Below, piece after piece: positions 9,186-18,224 of a stretch of DNA of 20,532 bases. The stretch covers positions 1-20,532 of the forward strand of contig JADRCO010001294.1 in assembly GCA_021464525.1 (NCBI GenBank), given 5' to 3'. The DNA comes from Rhizophagus sp. LPA8_4_AMF. Taxonomy: Eukaryota > Glomeromycota > Glomeromycetes > Glomerales > Glomeraceae. Numbering within the stretch: the first letter of the stretch is position 1; each line of letters opens with the position of its first letter. A program made the position numbers and the translations under genes. The notes under the pieces are model-generated. The model was not told the origin of the DNA and searched no databases. It saw only the letters and a program-made list of their open reading frames with translations.

Positions 9186-10709
9186 ATGGCCAATAAATTT
9201 TTATCAAAATTATCTCAAAATTTACTCGAAATTTTAGATGATGACGAATATTATGATGTTACAATTGAAGTTGGTAAAGATCCTTACGTAAAAGTATTTC
9301 GTGCTCATATGATTATTTTAAATTATCGTTCTCCTTATTTGAAAAGAATTTTATCAACTAATAAAAAGAAAAATGATGGAACTTTAACTCATATAAAATT
9401 ACCAAATATTTTACCCGAAATTTTTCAAATAATCTTAAGGTATTAAATCTCACTTTTATAATCAAGTTATCGTTTTTATTACCGGTAAAATTATTTTTAA
9501 TCATCAATTTTTATTTTTAGGTATATTTATGGTGGAAAACTTGTTTTGAAAGAATATGATATTTTAGATATTATTAAAATTTTGGTTGCTGCTAATGAAT
9601 TAAATCTTCAAGAACTTATTCCCTATTTACAATCATTTTTAATTAGAAATAAAACAACATGTTTGGAACAAAATTTTAATTTGATATATCAAACTAGTTT
9701 CGAAAATGATTCTTTCTTGGATCTTCAAAAATTTTGTACAGAGTTAATATCTAAAAAACCAGAAAAAATTTTTAATTCTTCTAATTTTACTTTAATTTCG
9801 GAAAAAGTTTTAATCTCTATTATTCAACATGATAATCGTCAAATTAGTGAAGTTCAAATCTGGGAAAATGTTCTAAAATGGGGTATTGCTCAGAATCCTG
9901 GATTATCTTCAGATCCTTCAAATTATTCAAATGATGATTTTAATACTTTAAAAAATATTTTACAACAATTTATACCTTTTATTAAATTTACTGATTTTAC
10001 TTCTAAAGAATTCGCGAGTAAGGTTTATCCTTATAAAAAGATTATTCCTGAAGATTTACAAGATGATTTAATTAAATACTTTTTGGATCATAATCATAAA
10101 TCAAATAAAAAGTCAGAACAACAGACGATCAAAAAGATCAAAAAAATCGATTCTAATAAAAAGAAGAATATTGATTCAAAAATTATTACCCATCAACATG
10201 TTGAATTAATCTCAAAATGGATTGATAAATTAGAGATTACAGATGAATTGAAAAATTTATATGAATTCAAATTAATTCTTCGTGGATCTCGTGATGGATT
10301 TACACCTGAAAAATTTCATGAAATTTGTGATAATTTATCTAATACTATATCAATTATTAAAGTAAAAGATAATAATGAAATTCTTGGAGGTTATAATCCA
10401 AATATGTGGAAATTTAAAATATATGATGTATATAGTGATACTAAAGATAGTTTTATATTTTCTTTTAATAATATGAAAGATATTAAAAATCATATATTAA
10501 GTCGTGTTAAGGATAAAAAACACGCTATAGATAATAATTTTTTACATGGTCCATCATTTGGTCGTGAGGATCTTCAAATTTATGGTGGTTCCAAACGTTC
10601 TTTTAATGATTGTGCTAGTCATTGTAAAAAATTTTCTTATGAAAAGCGGATCAGAAAAACTGATGATCATTTTTCTATAGAAGAATATGAAATTTTTCAG
10701 ATTATATAA
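9186..10709 (+). CDS. BTB-BACK-TLDc domain protein, 480 residues
   Basis: Exons 9186-9439 and 9521-10709 join in phase (81-base intron, GTATTA...TTTTTAG) to 480 residues ending at TAA. The first ATG at 9186 (MANKF) is the start; nothing upstream in frame is an ATG. The BTB domain covers about residues 20-120 (YYDVTIEVG, FRAHMIIL at 38-45, IYGG at 87-90) and would mediate dimerisation and, in related proteins, binding to cullin-3. A BACK-like helical segment follows (about 130-235, with WENVLKWGIAQN). A Lys-rich linker lies near 274-306 and may include a nuclear localisation signal. The TLDc domain spans about 310-479, with RGSRDGF at 339-345, GGYNP at 374-378 and GPSFGRED at 428-435; TLDc domains elsewhere are linked to oxidative-stress protection and V-ATPase binding. 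This architecture is one of the largest families in Rhizophagus. Its precise role is unknown; a substrate adaptor for ubiquitin ligation is the usual inference. Confidence 0.92.
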
Positions 10710-10953
10710 AGGAGATACAAATATAATTACTTTTTATTTTATAATTTGATTTAGTATAAGTATATTTTTCATTTATTGGTAATAAATTTTATTAATATAT
10801 ACATTGATTTATCCCTGAAAATAATTTTTTTTCTGTTAAACATTAATAAAATAAGTATATCATTGTATCGTAACAGAACATAAGTAAAGTCTTGATATAT
10901 TGGAATTGAGCCTGTAAGACTGGAACGGATTATTCATAATCTATAATTAATTT

Positions 10954-11025
10954 ACCCTCGATATAACGGATTTTTGACAAATTTTACTAATGGAACGGAT
11001 GGTTCAATTATATCGAATTTCACTG
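10954..11025 (-). mobile_element. possible terminal fragment of a pogo-like (Tc1/mariner) DNA transposon
   Basis: On the minus strand the segment starts CAGTGAAATTCGATATAA and later carries CCGTTATATCGAGG. Pogo/Fot1/Tigger-type elements commonly have ends starting CAGTG followed by TCGATATAAC-like subrepeats, so this fits a solitary end. The word TGGAACGGAT also occurs twice, at 10921 and 10991. No opposite end, no transposase and no clean TA duplication were found, so it is at best a relic. Confidence 0.3.
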
Positions 11026-11175
11026 TGTACTCTGATCTATAAGAAGAGTGAAGAGTGAAGAAAATTTAATAGATTAATAGATAAACAAAGATAACCAACC
11101 CACTACAATATGGAAAGATTAAGAAAACTGAGAAAGAATTTTACAAATATTTAAAATAAAAAAGTAAAGGTTGGA

Positions 11176-11260
11176 ATCGATTAAGATTAGTCGATATCGA
11201 TTAATTAACCGATTAAGGCGGTAAATCGGTCAAGGTACCGTTAATCGGTTAAGTCGGTTA
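11176..11260. repeat. island of degenerate CGGTTAA / TTAACCG repeats
   Basis: The words CGATTAA, TTAACCGATTAA, AATCGGT, TTAATCGGTTAAG and TCGGTTA crowd into about 85 bases, in both orientations. Related CCGAAT/CGGTT words recur at about 8706-8758 and 15583-15720. This looks like a dispersed degenerate satellite or transposon-derived repeat. No function is visible. Confidence 0.45.
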
Positions 11261-11464
11261 TAGCAAATAGTGTCTCGATCCGGATAAAATAATTACTCAA
11301 TTCCGAGATAAAAAGTAAAAACTTTAATTTTGTAAAAAATTGGGATTAAACTCAATTATCAAGAAATTTCAGCACTACGATCAGATTCATAGCAATAATA
11401 GCTTCGAACAAGTTACAAATCTTAAAATTCTGAATTCTGATAATTAGTTCATAAATATTTTCAG

Positions 11465-11617
11465 GTTATCCGAAATCTGCGGTTTAATCCGAATATTCGC
11501 GGGTTATCTACTTGGAAAATTTGTAGCCGACAACTTGCCAAGTTGCCAAAACCTTTGAACTTTGATGACGCGGATGTAAGCCGATTGTTTAAATGTCCCG
11601 TGTTTCATATTTGGCAA
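11465..11617 (+). other. exon-like open segment with consensus splice sites
   Basis: The segment follows ATTTTCAG and precedes GTAAGT, is exactly 51 codons long, and is open in one frame on the plus strand (for example KLPKPLNFDDADVSRLFKC). The minus strand is open over much of it too. The first 50 bases resemble the CCGAAT-type dispersed repeat, and no neighbouring exons or start codon were found. A decayed gene piece or a repeat that happens to be open are both possible. Confidence 0.2.
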
Positions 11618-12260
11618 GTAAGTATTCCTTAATGATCGTCAATATCATCCGGCCGAAATAATTTTTTTTTTATTTTTGACCACAGTAATGTCCATGCTTC
11701 GGAAATGATCTAGGAACAAGAGCAGAAGTTTATAATAAAATTAGGTAAAAAAAAAATTTTAAAAACATACCTTAATTTTTTTTAAAAAAAATTATTTAAA
11801 TAATCGTTTGTAAAACAAACTTTTTTTAAGAATGTGGACACAGCTAATAATAAACTAAAAAAATGCTCGCTATTTTATAAATTATAATTGGTTAACCCAG
11901 TCGATCAGGAAGGTGTCCTTGACTGACCGATATCGGTACACAATAATAACATGAATTTTATCTCACATTCCAATCATCAAACAAATATATTCAATATACC
12001 GTAATTCGGGAATAAGTTTACAAAAAGACCAAATTAAATTTGACAAGAAAATATTATTTTTAACGAAAAGTCGTGAAGTCATTCAATTTGGAACGTAATA
12101 ATGTAATAATAATTTATTTATACAGTTTAATTATATTCGTGATAAACTTATGATTAAATATATGATACTAAAATAAAATAAATGCTATGAATATGATATA
12201 TTTATATATATATTGTATGATAAATACACCAAAATGAATAGCTACAGTATATGAAAATAA

Positions 12261-14183
12261 TTAACAATAATTAACATAAGCATTAATTTTTTTATTATAC
12301 GTGAAATACATATCCAAGTACGTATGAATTTTATGTGTATGGGAAAATGGGACGAGTGAAAGTTTTCCAACTTTCATATCCTGCCCTTTAAAAAAATGAT
12401 TTTTCCATTTATCCTCCACCAACGATTTCGCACCTATATCTCCAATATTATACGGGTGCATGATAGTTTTATCATATCGGAAATACCCAGACCTGTCTGA
12501 AATAAATTTACTCATCGAAATCATATTCTGTCCTTTTGTATAAATATCACGACGATGTTCGACATTATAATCCATAATATGTGCGCCAAAAGTTTCTGTA
12601 ATCCAATTCATCGAAATCATCAAGTGAATTGTATCCTCACCTGAACATGCTCGAAGTAACTTGTGGAAATCATGTACACGAAAGTAATCGCAAATATTGC
12701 TCCAAGACATCGTCCATGGGTCCAATTTACGAATCGAAGCATGTAATGCAGGATTATCATTAGTAACGGATTGGAAATGCAGATAAATTTCAATCGATTT
12801 AGTTTCTCTTGCAGATAACCAAGTGCAAATTTTTGCGATTGAGACTTCAAGGAAATTATATATCGCTTTCAGGAAAGGAGTGAATTTACGATTATTTCCA
12901 GATAGAATGTGACCCGATGGCATCATATCAAACATAAATTCACTTGTTGAATGTGGAGAAATTCCGTTATTGCAATTAAACATTGTAATACTTGCAATTA
13001 GATTTTTTTGTTGTTGATCATCCATGAGAGGAAACTCGCCAGTAAGGATATGGCGTGTAACTTGTATACGATCTCGTGGTTCGACAAGATTGGCAACAAG
13101 GTAAAACACACTGTCTCCAAAATCAAAGGTATTTGCCCAAAGTTTATGTGCTTCTTGTCGAGATTTTGGTGATTTAACAGACTTACTCCAGTGAGAAATT
13201 AATGATCTAACTTTTGGGTGAAGCTCATTTTTTGTGGGGTTAGGAGGACCATCATTTGGCGCATTTTTATATTTCAAGACTTTATTGACAGCATTCTCAA
13301 AACATTTTAAAGTCTTCATTGTCCACACACTAGAAAACCAAACTTCAATGATCGACCGAATTGGTGCTTTTCCTTTCATCATTTCTTTAATAACATTGGT
13401 TTTTGCTACCGCATAAATCGAACCTTCATAACCAATAAATTTATTCGGTTTCTTTTCAGAATTCATGGTTTCCACAATTCTAGCTTGTAAAAGAAAATCC
13501 AAATCTACAAAACCTACAGCAACATGAACTTTGCCTTGGTCAAACGACATATTTTGTTTTGGAGTATTACTAAAACTTTGAGCATATTTGCCTCCGTATT
13601 CATTAAATGGTTTTTTTGTTTTTTCAGTGAAAATGTCACCAAGTTTTCTTGGGAACGAAAGAAAATTTATAAGTTCTTCTGAAACATCATTCCATCTTTT
13701 CAAAGTATGAAAAATTTGTCCGTTAACTTTACTATTTAAATATTTATCAACCTTTTGATTATCTTTAATTAATAATCTAGAACAGTTAAGAAGTTGTATT
13801 TGTCCCTTTTCATATGGATATTTCGTGGCATATTCTTCTCCAAAATCAGGTACTTTCAAATCCTCTATAAGCGTGCCTAAATGTTTAAGTAACATAAGTT
13901 TAATTAAAAATTCGGCGAAATCATCATCATCATCATCGGATTCAGCGATAATTTCTTCAATTTCATCATCATCGGATTCATCGGTAATTTTGTTGATAAT
14001 ATCGTCAATTTCATCATCGGATTCATCGATATTTTCGTTAATTTTAACAACTGGTAATATATTACATGACTTTTTGTGCTCTTTCCAGTCTTTTTTTTGA
14101 CATTCTTTAGAGCAGTAAAAAGTTTTTCGGCATTTTCCACATTGGGTTTTAGAAAGTTTTTGGCACACGTAGCATTTATCCAT
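12261..14183 (-). CDS. MYND zinc-finger protein with acidic linker and large uncharacterised domain, 640 residues
   Basis: A single uninterrupted frame from ATG at 14183 to a stop at 12261-12263; no intron is needed. Residues 4-40 form a complete MYND finger (C4, C7, C15, C18, C24, C28, H36, C40), a zinc-binding protein-interaction module. Residues 51-92 are an acidic linker of three ESDD-type units, encoded by a GAT-rich trinucleotide tract (about 13910-14035). The rest, about 95-640, is one long globular region with conserved-looking blocks VHVAVGFVDLDF (219-230), GYEGSIYAVAKT (251-262) and VWFSSVW (281-287). It is not a SET domain, and no enzymatic motif was recognised. Similar MYND proteins of unknown function occur in fungi and protists, as far as recalled. 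TATATACT at about 14217-14224 on the coding strand's upstream side could be a TATA box, about 35 bases before the ATG. The gene converges on the BTB gene. Confidence 0.88.
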   Translation of the reverse strand: MDKCYVCQKLSKTQCGKCRKTFYCSKECQKKDWKEHKKSCNILPVVKINENIDESDDEIDDIINKITDESDDDEIEEIIAESDDDDDDFAEFLIKLMLLKHLGTLIEDLKVPDFGEEYATKYPYEKGQIQLLNCSRLLIKDNQKVDKYLNSKVNGQIFHTLKRWNDVSEELINFLSFPRKLGDIFTEKTKKPFNEYGGKYAQSFSNTPKQNMSFDQGKVHVAVGFVDLDFLLQARIVETMNSEKKPNKFIGYEGSIYAVAKTNVIKEMMKGKAPIRSIIEVWFSSVWTMKTLKCFENAVNKVLKYKNAPNDGPPNPTKNELHPKVRSLISHWSKSVKSPKSRQEAHKLWANTFDFGDSVFYLVANLVEPRDRIQVTRHILTGEFPLMDDQQQKNLIASITMFNCNNGISPHSTSEFMFDMMPSGHILSGNNRKFTPFLKAIYNFLEVSIAKICTWLSARETKSIEIYLHFQSVTNDNPALHASIRKLDPWTMSWSNICDYFRVHDFHKLLRACSGEDTIHLMISMNWITETFGAHIMDYNVEHRRDIYTKGQNMISMSKFISDRSGYFRYDKTIMHPYNIGDIGAKSLVEDKWKNHFFKGQDMKVGKLSLVPFSHTHKIHTYLDMYFTYNKKINAYVNYC

Positions 14184-14514
14184 TGCTTACAAAGGAATTT
14201 TTGTCAGTAAATAGATAGTATATAAGAAAAAGAAAAAAAAAAAAATTTCGAGCAAGTTGAACGTGTGTTTAAATATCTTTTTATGTTACACGATCACTTT
14301 AAACATATTTTCAAAACATAATTGATATATTTTTTAAATTTATTGTAACAAAAAAAGAAAATTCGATAAAGTACCAAATTAATATATTGTTTAAAATCGA
14401 TCAAATTGGAAAAAAATCTTTATTATTTCCAGAAAAGTATTTGAAATAGATATTTTAAACATATTTTTTGTTCGACTAATAAAAAGTGATTTATAAATCA
14501 TCTTTATAAATAGT

Positions 14515-14537
14515 ACACGGTATCTTTTATACCGTGT
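14515..14537. repeat. perfect 9-base hairpin
   Basis: ACACGGTAT (14515-14523) and ATACCGTGT (14529-14537) are exact inverted repeats around CTTTT. It sits about 330 bases upstream of the MYND gene. It may be a binding site for a dimeric regulator, a small relic or chance. Confidence 0.4.
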
Positions 14538-15028
14538 TTCGTTTATTTTTGGTGTAATGTAAAGAAAAACTGAAAAAGTAATAACAATACCAACAATTCT
14601 TATACAGTTAACCAAATTTATATTTTTAAAACGTGATAGTTTGACATATGGAACACGGTGATTGTCCCAAGACATGATCAAGGTTTGAAATACACATACA
14701 AGGAAGATCATTAGGAATAAAAGTCACGTGAAATCACATTATTTGAAGTGGCGTTATTTGAGTTTGATGTGGTAGTTGTGGTACGTTATTTAAACCCCTT
14801 GTTTTTATTGCAACAAATAGAATAATAATAATAATTTTTTTTTATAAAATTAACTGTTATGTTTATTGGTGGTTGTATTTGAAGTTATTTCATAATCAGA
14901 AGTTAATGCTCCCTTTTATTATTCGGCCGAATTATAAAACAAATATTTTCTCGAATAAGGAAGTTAATATTTAAAATAAAGCTTGAATGTGTTCTCTGGC
15001 GTCATGTTTCAGGATTTATTTCTTTATA

Positions 15029-15053
15029 AAAATAAAATAAAATAAAATAAAAA
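15029..15053. repeat. AAAAT/TAAAA microsatellite
   Basis: About five tandem copies of a 5-base AAAAT unit in intergenic DNA. Expected in an AT-rich genome and likely to vary in length between strains. Confidence 0.7.
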
Positions 15054-15582
15054 TGACTATTATAAACTGTAATATAAATTAAAAGAATATTTAAAATTTG
15101 CCTTATATTTTAAGTACTTTATTGCATTTTATTTTATGAACTGGAATTTTTTATAAAAAAATAAATGATATTATATAATTCTTTCTAATTGGGACTCACC
15201 CCTGTTCCACAGGTACGCTGAATATGTACAGTACCAGTAGATTATATACACGCCCTATTTTGCGCAATGTAGAAAAATAAAAAAATTCTTTAAATCCTTT
15301 AAATTGTTTTAATTTATAAAAAATAATTTTATCCTACACTGATTACTTACACTGAAGTGACTGAATAACCAATCAAATGTACAAAATTACAAATGTGCTT
15401 TCTCCATCATATAGCGTTTTAACTAAAAAAAAAGTTTTAATATATTTATTTTCAGAATTTTTTTGACGCCTTTGTATATTTAAATTTTATAATATTTCCC
15501 TTTCTTTATCAAAATATAAATCACGCGAACATACATAAATTTTCTTCGTTTCTATTTCTCCCTTCGCAAAAGCATGGGCTGC

Positions 15583-15720
15583 ATGGCCGATTAAACCGGT
15601 CAAAACTTATTAATTCGGACAGAAAATAATCGGTTAATTAAAATCCGAAATGATATATAATTAACAGTTTTAGACTTCATCTTTAACCGGTTACTGAATT
15701 AAACCAAATCGAAATGATAT
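15583..15720. repeat. second island of degenerate CGGTT / AACCG repeats
   Basis: Words such as CCGATTAAACCGGTC, AATCGGTTAATTAA, TCCGAAAT, TTAACCGGTTA and TTAAACCAAATCG are concentrated here, directly left of the palindromic element; related words (CCGAAACCGAAG, GGTAATTAACC) continue on its right at 15957-15995. The palindrome may therefore have inserted into this repeat. Confidence 0.4.
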
Positions 15721-15734
15721 TGAATATTACAGCA

Positions 15735-15939
15735 GCTGATTTCAAAAAGGCCTGGACACTTAGCAAATTTTAAAGAACTCGAAAATATTCGGTAAAGCTC
15801 AAAATAAGATAAAAATATAACGCCATTCTCGGAACAGTACTCCAAAATTGGCGTATAATTTTTAATTTATATCAAGTTTTACCGAATATTTCTGAGTTCT
15901 TTAAAATTTGCTAAATGTCCAGACCTTTTTGAAATTAGC
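15735..15939. mobile_element. palindromic MITE (foldback element), about 205 bases
   Basis: Each half is the reverse complement of the other over nearly the whole length. Left arm 15735-15835 starts GCTGATTTCAAAAAGG, right arm (read inverted from 15939) starts GCTAATTTCAAAAAGG, and both go on with CTGGACA, TTAGCAAATTTTAAAGAACTC, AATATTCGGTAAA and ACGCCA in the same order, with scattered differences. The centre is near 15837. There is no coding frame. Such foldback structures are typical of non-autonomous DNA transposons, and the arm differences suggest it is not a very recent copy. No clear target-site duplication was found. If transcribed it would fold into a long hairpin RNA. Confidence 0.7.
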
Positions 15940-16606
15940 CGTAAGATCACCAGCTTCCGAAACCGAAGATATTATTTCTCGGGTAATTAACCAGTTATTT
16001 TTATTCAAAACTCTATTTATAATAATCAATATAAATAAAAAAATTATGGTTATTTATTTAACGTATAAATTTACTTAAACGTATAAAAAAAAAAGTTAAG
16101 TGTTCACAAATAATCGATAAAAATTTCTTTATATGGTCCAATTTACTTTAAGAACTCTGATCGAAATAAAAATATATGATGTGATCGTGATCGTGTAAAT
16201 CAGTCAATATGTATGCATTGTTACGTATAATCAAGGATTAATTATTATGATAAAGGAGATATTTATTTGTTTTACGACTTTGATACGTAATATACAGTAC
16301 GTAATTAACACCATCGATCATTACATGTGATTTAAAAACAACGTTCATGATCGACGCCAATATTCTAGATATTAAAATAAGTTTTTTGTTTTTAAACTAT
16401 TACATGTTAAAATAATTTCTTTTTCCTAAATAATTTTATTTTTTAGATAAATATAAAAAATGAATAAGAATTTATATATAAAAAATTTATAAATGAAAAA
16501 TTATTTAAAAATCCATCCTCGACGGAAGATCTGCAAATAATAAATTATATTTAATATTTACGTATATAAAAGTAAAAAAAAAAAAAAAAAATTCACCTGC
16601 TAAAAA

Positions 16607-18224
16607 TTATTCATTTGAATTTGTTGGTTCAGGAAGATTTTCGAAACTTAAAAGTCTACTAGTATAAATTGCTTGCGGATGTATTTGAATATTTTCAGGA
16701 ATAATTTTATTTTCTCTAATTTTTTCACATTCTTTTATTTGAGTATAAATATCACCCGTCCTATCCATAGCTTCATCTCTCCATTCTTGTAATTTTTTAC
16801 ATATTTTTTTAGCAGTTGGTCTATTTTCTGGTTTAGCATCCAAACATTCAATGATTAATTCAGAAATTAATTTTGGAGTATCATCAGAAATTTTTGGTCT
16901 AAGTCCTTCACATATTTTAATAGCTAAATTATTATCATGAGGTATATCATTATAAGGAGTTTCTTCTGATATATATTCATTCATTATTATTCCAAATGAA
17001 TAAATATCAGCGGATTTTTCATATTGACCACCACGTAAAATTTCTGGTGCCATATAAGGTAATACTCCATAAATTCCTTTTTTAGGCAATTTATTTTCAT
17101 TATTTGCTGGTTGACACATTCCTAAATCACTAATAAATACGTTGTAAATATTAGCGAATAATATATTACCAGAATGAAAATCTTTATGAACTTTTCCAGT
17201 ATTATGAATGTTTGAAAGCCCATTTGCAATGTTTGATAAAATCTCAATTTTTGATGTATATTCAACAGATTTATTTAAACAATTTCTCAAATTTCCGGAT
17301 TGACAATAAAATAAAACGATCATATAATCTTTAGTGCTCGGATCTTGAGTTATTCCGAAACATGGAATAACGTGCGAAAAATCATCCGAAATATAAGATT
17401 TTATCTAAAAAAAAGAAATAAAAATAAAAATTTATTAATAAAGTAATAATAATAATAATAATAATAATATTTAAAATTATGAAATTTTTACTAAATGGAT
17501 AATTAATATTAGTAAAAAAAACAATAATAAAAAAATTAATAATTTACCATATAAAATTCATTTATGTTAATTACCTCATTTAAAAAGTCGGTACTTATTT
17601 CAGAAGAGTTATCTAAACTTTTTAAAGCAACTTTGGTATTTGAAAATCTATCCCATCTTTGATTTTCAATATCCCAATAATGAATATAACCTTCGGGCCA
17701 ATCGGCCGAATAAATTTTACTAAAACCACCTCTGGTTACATAAGTAACATTTTCAAATTTTTCGAAAGGTATCCATTCCAAACATTTTGTATAATATACA
17801 GCATTAAGCTGTGATTGTTGTATTAATTCGTCAACATCTTTATTTCCACTGGTCCAATTTCCAAAATTTTCTGTAAATCTATTGGCATTACAAGATTGGC
17901 ACCAATTTCTTCCAGTACCTGGTTTATTACATTCTCCACATATTCCGTATACTTCTTTTCTTTTCTTTAAGTCATTTATAAAGACAGGTTCTCTTTGTGA
18001 CTCGGCGATATTATCTGATTTAGATGAAACGTGGTACTGTATTATAATAATTAATTACATGTTAATTATTTATAATTATTACCTACAAAGTCGAAAATTA
18101 ATTAATTTTTTTTTTTTTTTACCTGATAATTAATATTAGGACTCTTCCATAAATTTCGGTTTCCCATTGTTGAATTATCTTCATCTTCGTTATTAGAATT
18201 AAATATCTTTTTAAATGATTTCAT
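16607..18224 (-). CDS. protein kinase with N-terminal zinc ribbon, lineage-specific Glomeromycotina type
   Basis: Exons 18224-18123, 18036-17575 and 17404-16607 join in phase to 453 residues. An alternative donor at 17547 would lengthen exon 2 by nine codons (462 residues), also in phase. Residues 67-83 carry CGECNKPGTGRNWCQSC, a Cx2C-x9-Cx2C zinc-ribbon-like motif. The kinase domain starts near 120: glycine loop TRGGFSKIYSADW (135-147), VALK with Lys173, catalytic VHKDFHSGN (D263, N268), DLG (281-283) in place of DFG, APE (307-309), and ADIYSFG. Arg before the catalytic Asp is replaced by Lys (HKD), which is usual in this family and compatible with activity. The all-catalytic-residue set predicts an active Ser/Thr or tyrosine-kinase-like enzyme; substrates are unknown. 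The C-terminus has YTSRLLSFENLPEP, shared as recalled by many Rhizophagus kinases. Hundreds of paralogues are known in that genus. Confidence 0.92.
17445..17469. repeat. AAT trinucleotide microsatellite in the second kinase intron
   Basis: About eight tandem copies of AAT/TAA lie inside intron 17405-17574. It is unlikely to affect coding, but its length could vary between isolates. Confidence 0.75.

Larger units (their letters stand above)
10710..12260. other. 1.55-kb intergenic region between convergent genes
   Basis: Both flanking genes end here, so their 3' UTRs occupy the edges. The interior holds a possible pogo-like transposon end (10954-11025), an island of CGGTTAA-type repeats (11176-11260), and an exon-like open stretch (11465-11617). 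The remainder, 11640-12260, is AT-rich without recognisable features. Confidence 0.4.
14184..16606. other. 2.4-kb intergenic region with repeats and a palindromic element
   Basis: No supported gene. Contents: the MYND gene promoter side, a perfect 9-base hairpin (14515-14537), an E-box CACGTG at 14725-14730, a TAAAA-type microsatellite (about 15029-15053), a short less AT-rich patch (15185-15270), an island of CGGTT/AACCG words (15583-15720) and a palindromic MITE-like element (15735-15939). From 16010 to 16606 it is AT-rich with nothing clear. Confidence 0.4.

Noticed and set aside
13825-14100. Serine-rich 91-codon plus-strand frame
   Set aside because: It is the antisense shadow of the MYND gene's acidic repeat (GAT codons read as ATC/TCA).
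14391-14711. 106-codon minus-strand frame with a hydrophobic segment
   Set aside because: It starts with ATG but has low-complexity, Ile/Phe/Lys-rich composition expected from AT-rich DNA, no recognisable domain, and includes the 9-base hairpin at 14515-14537. Not enough to call a gene.
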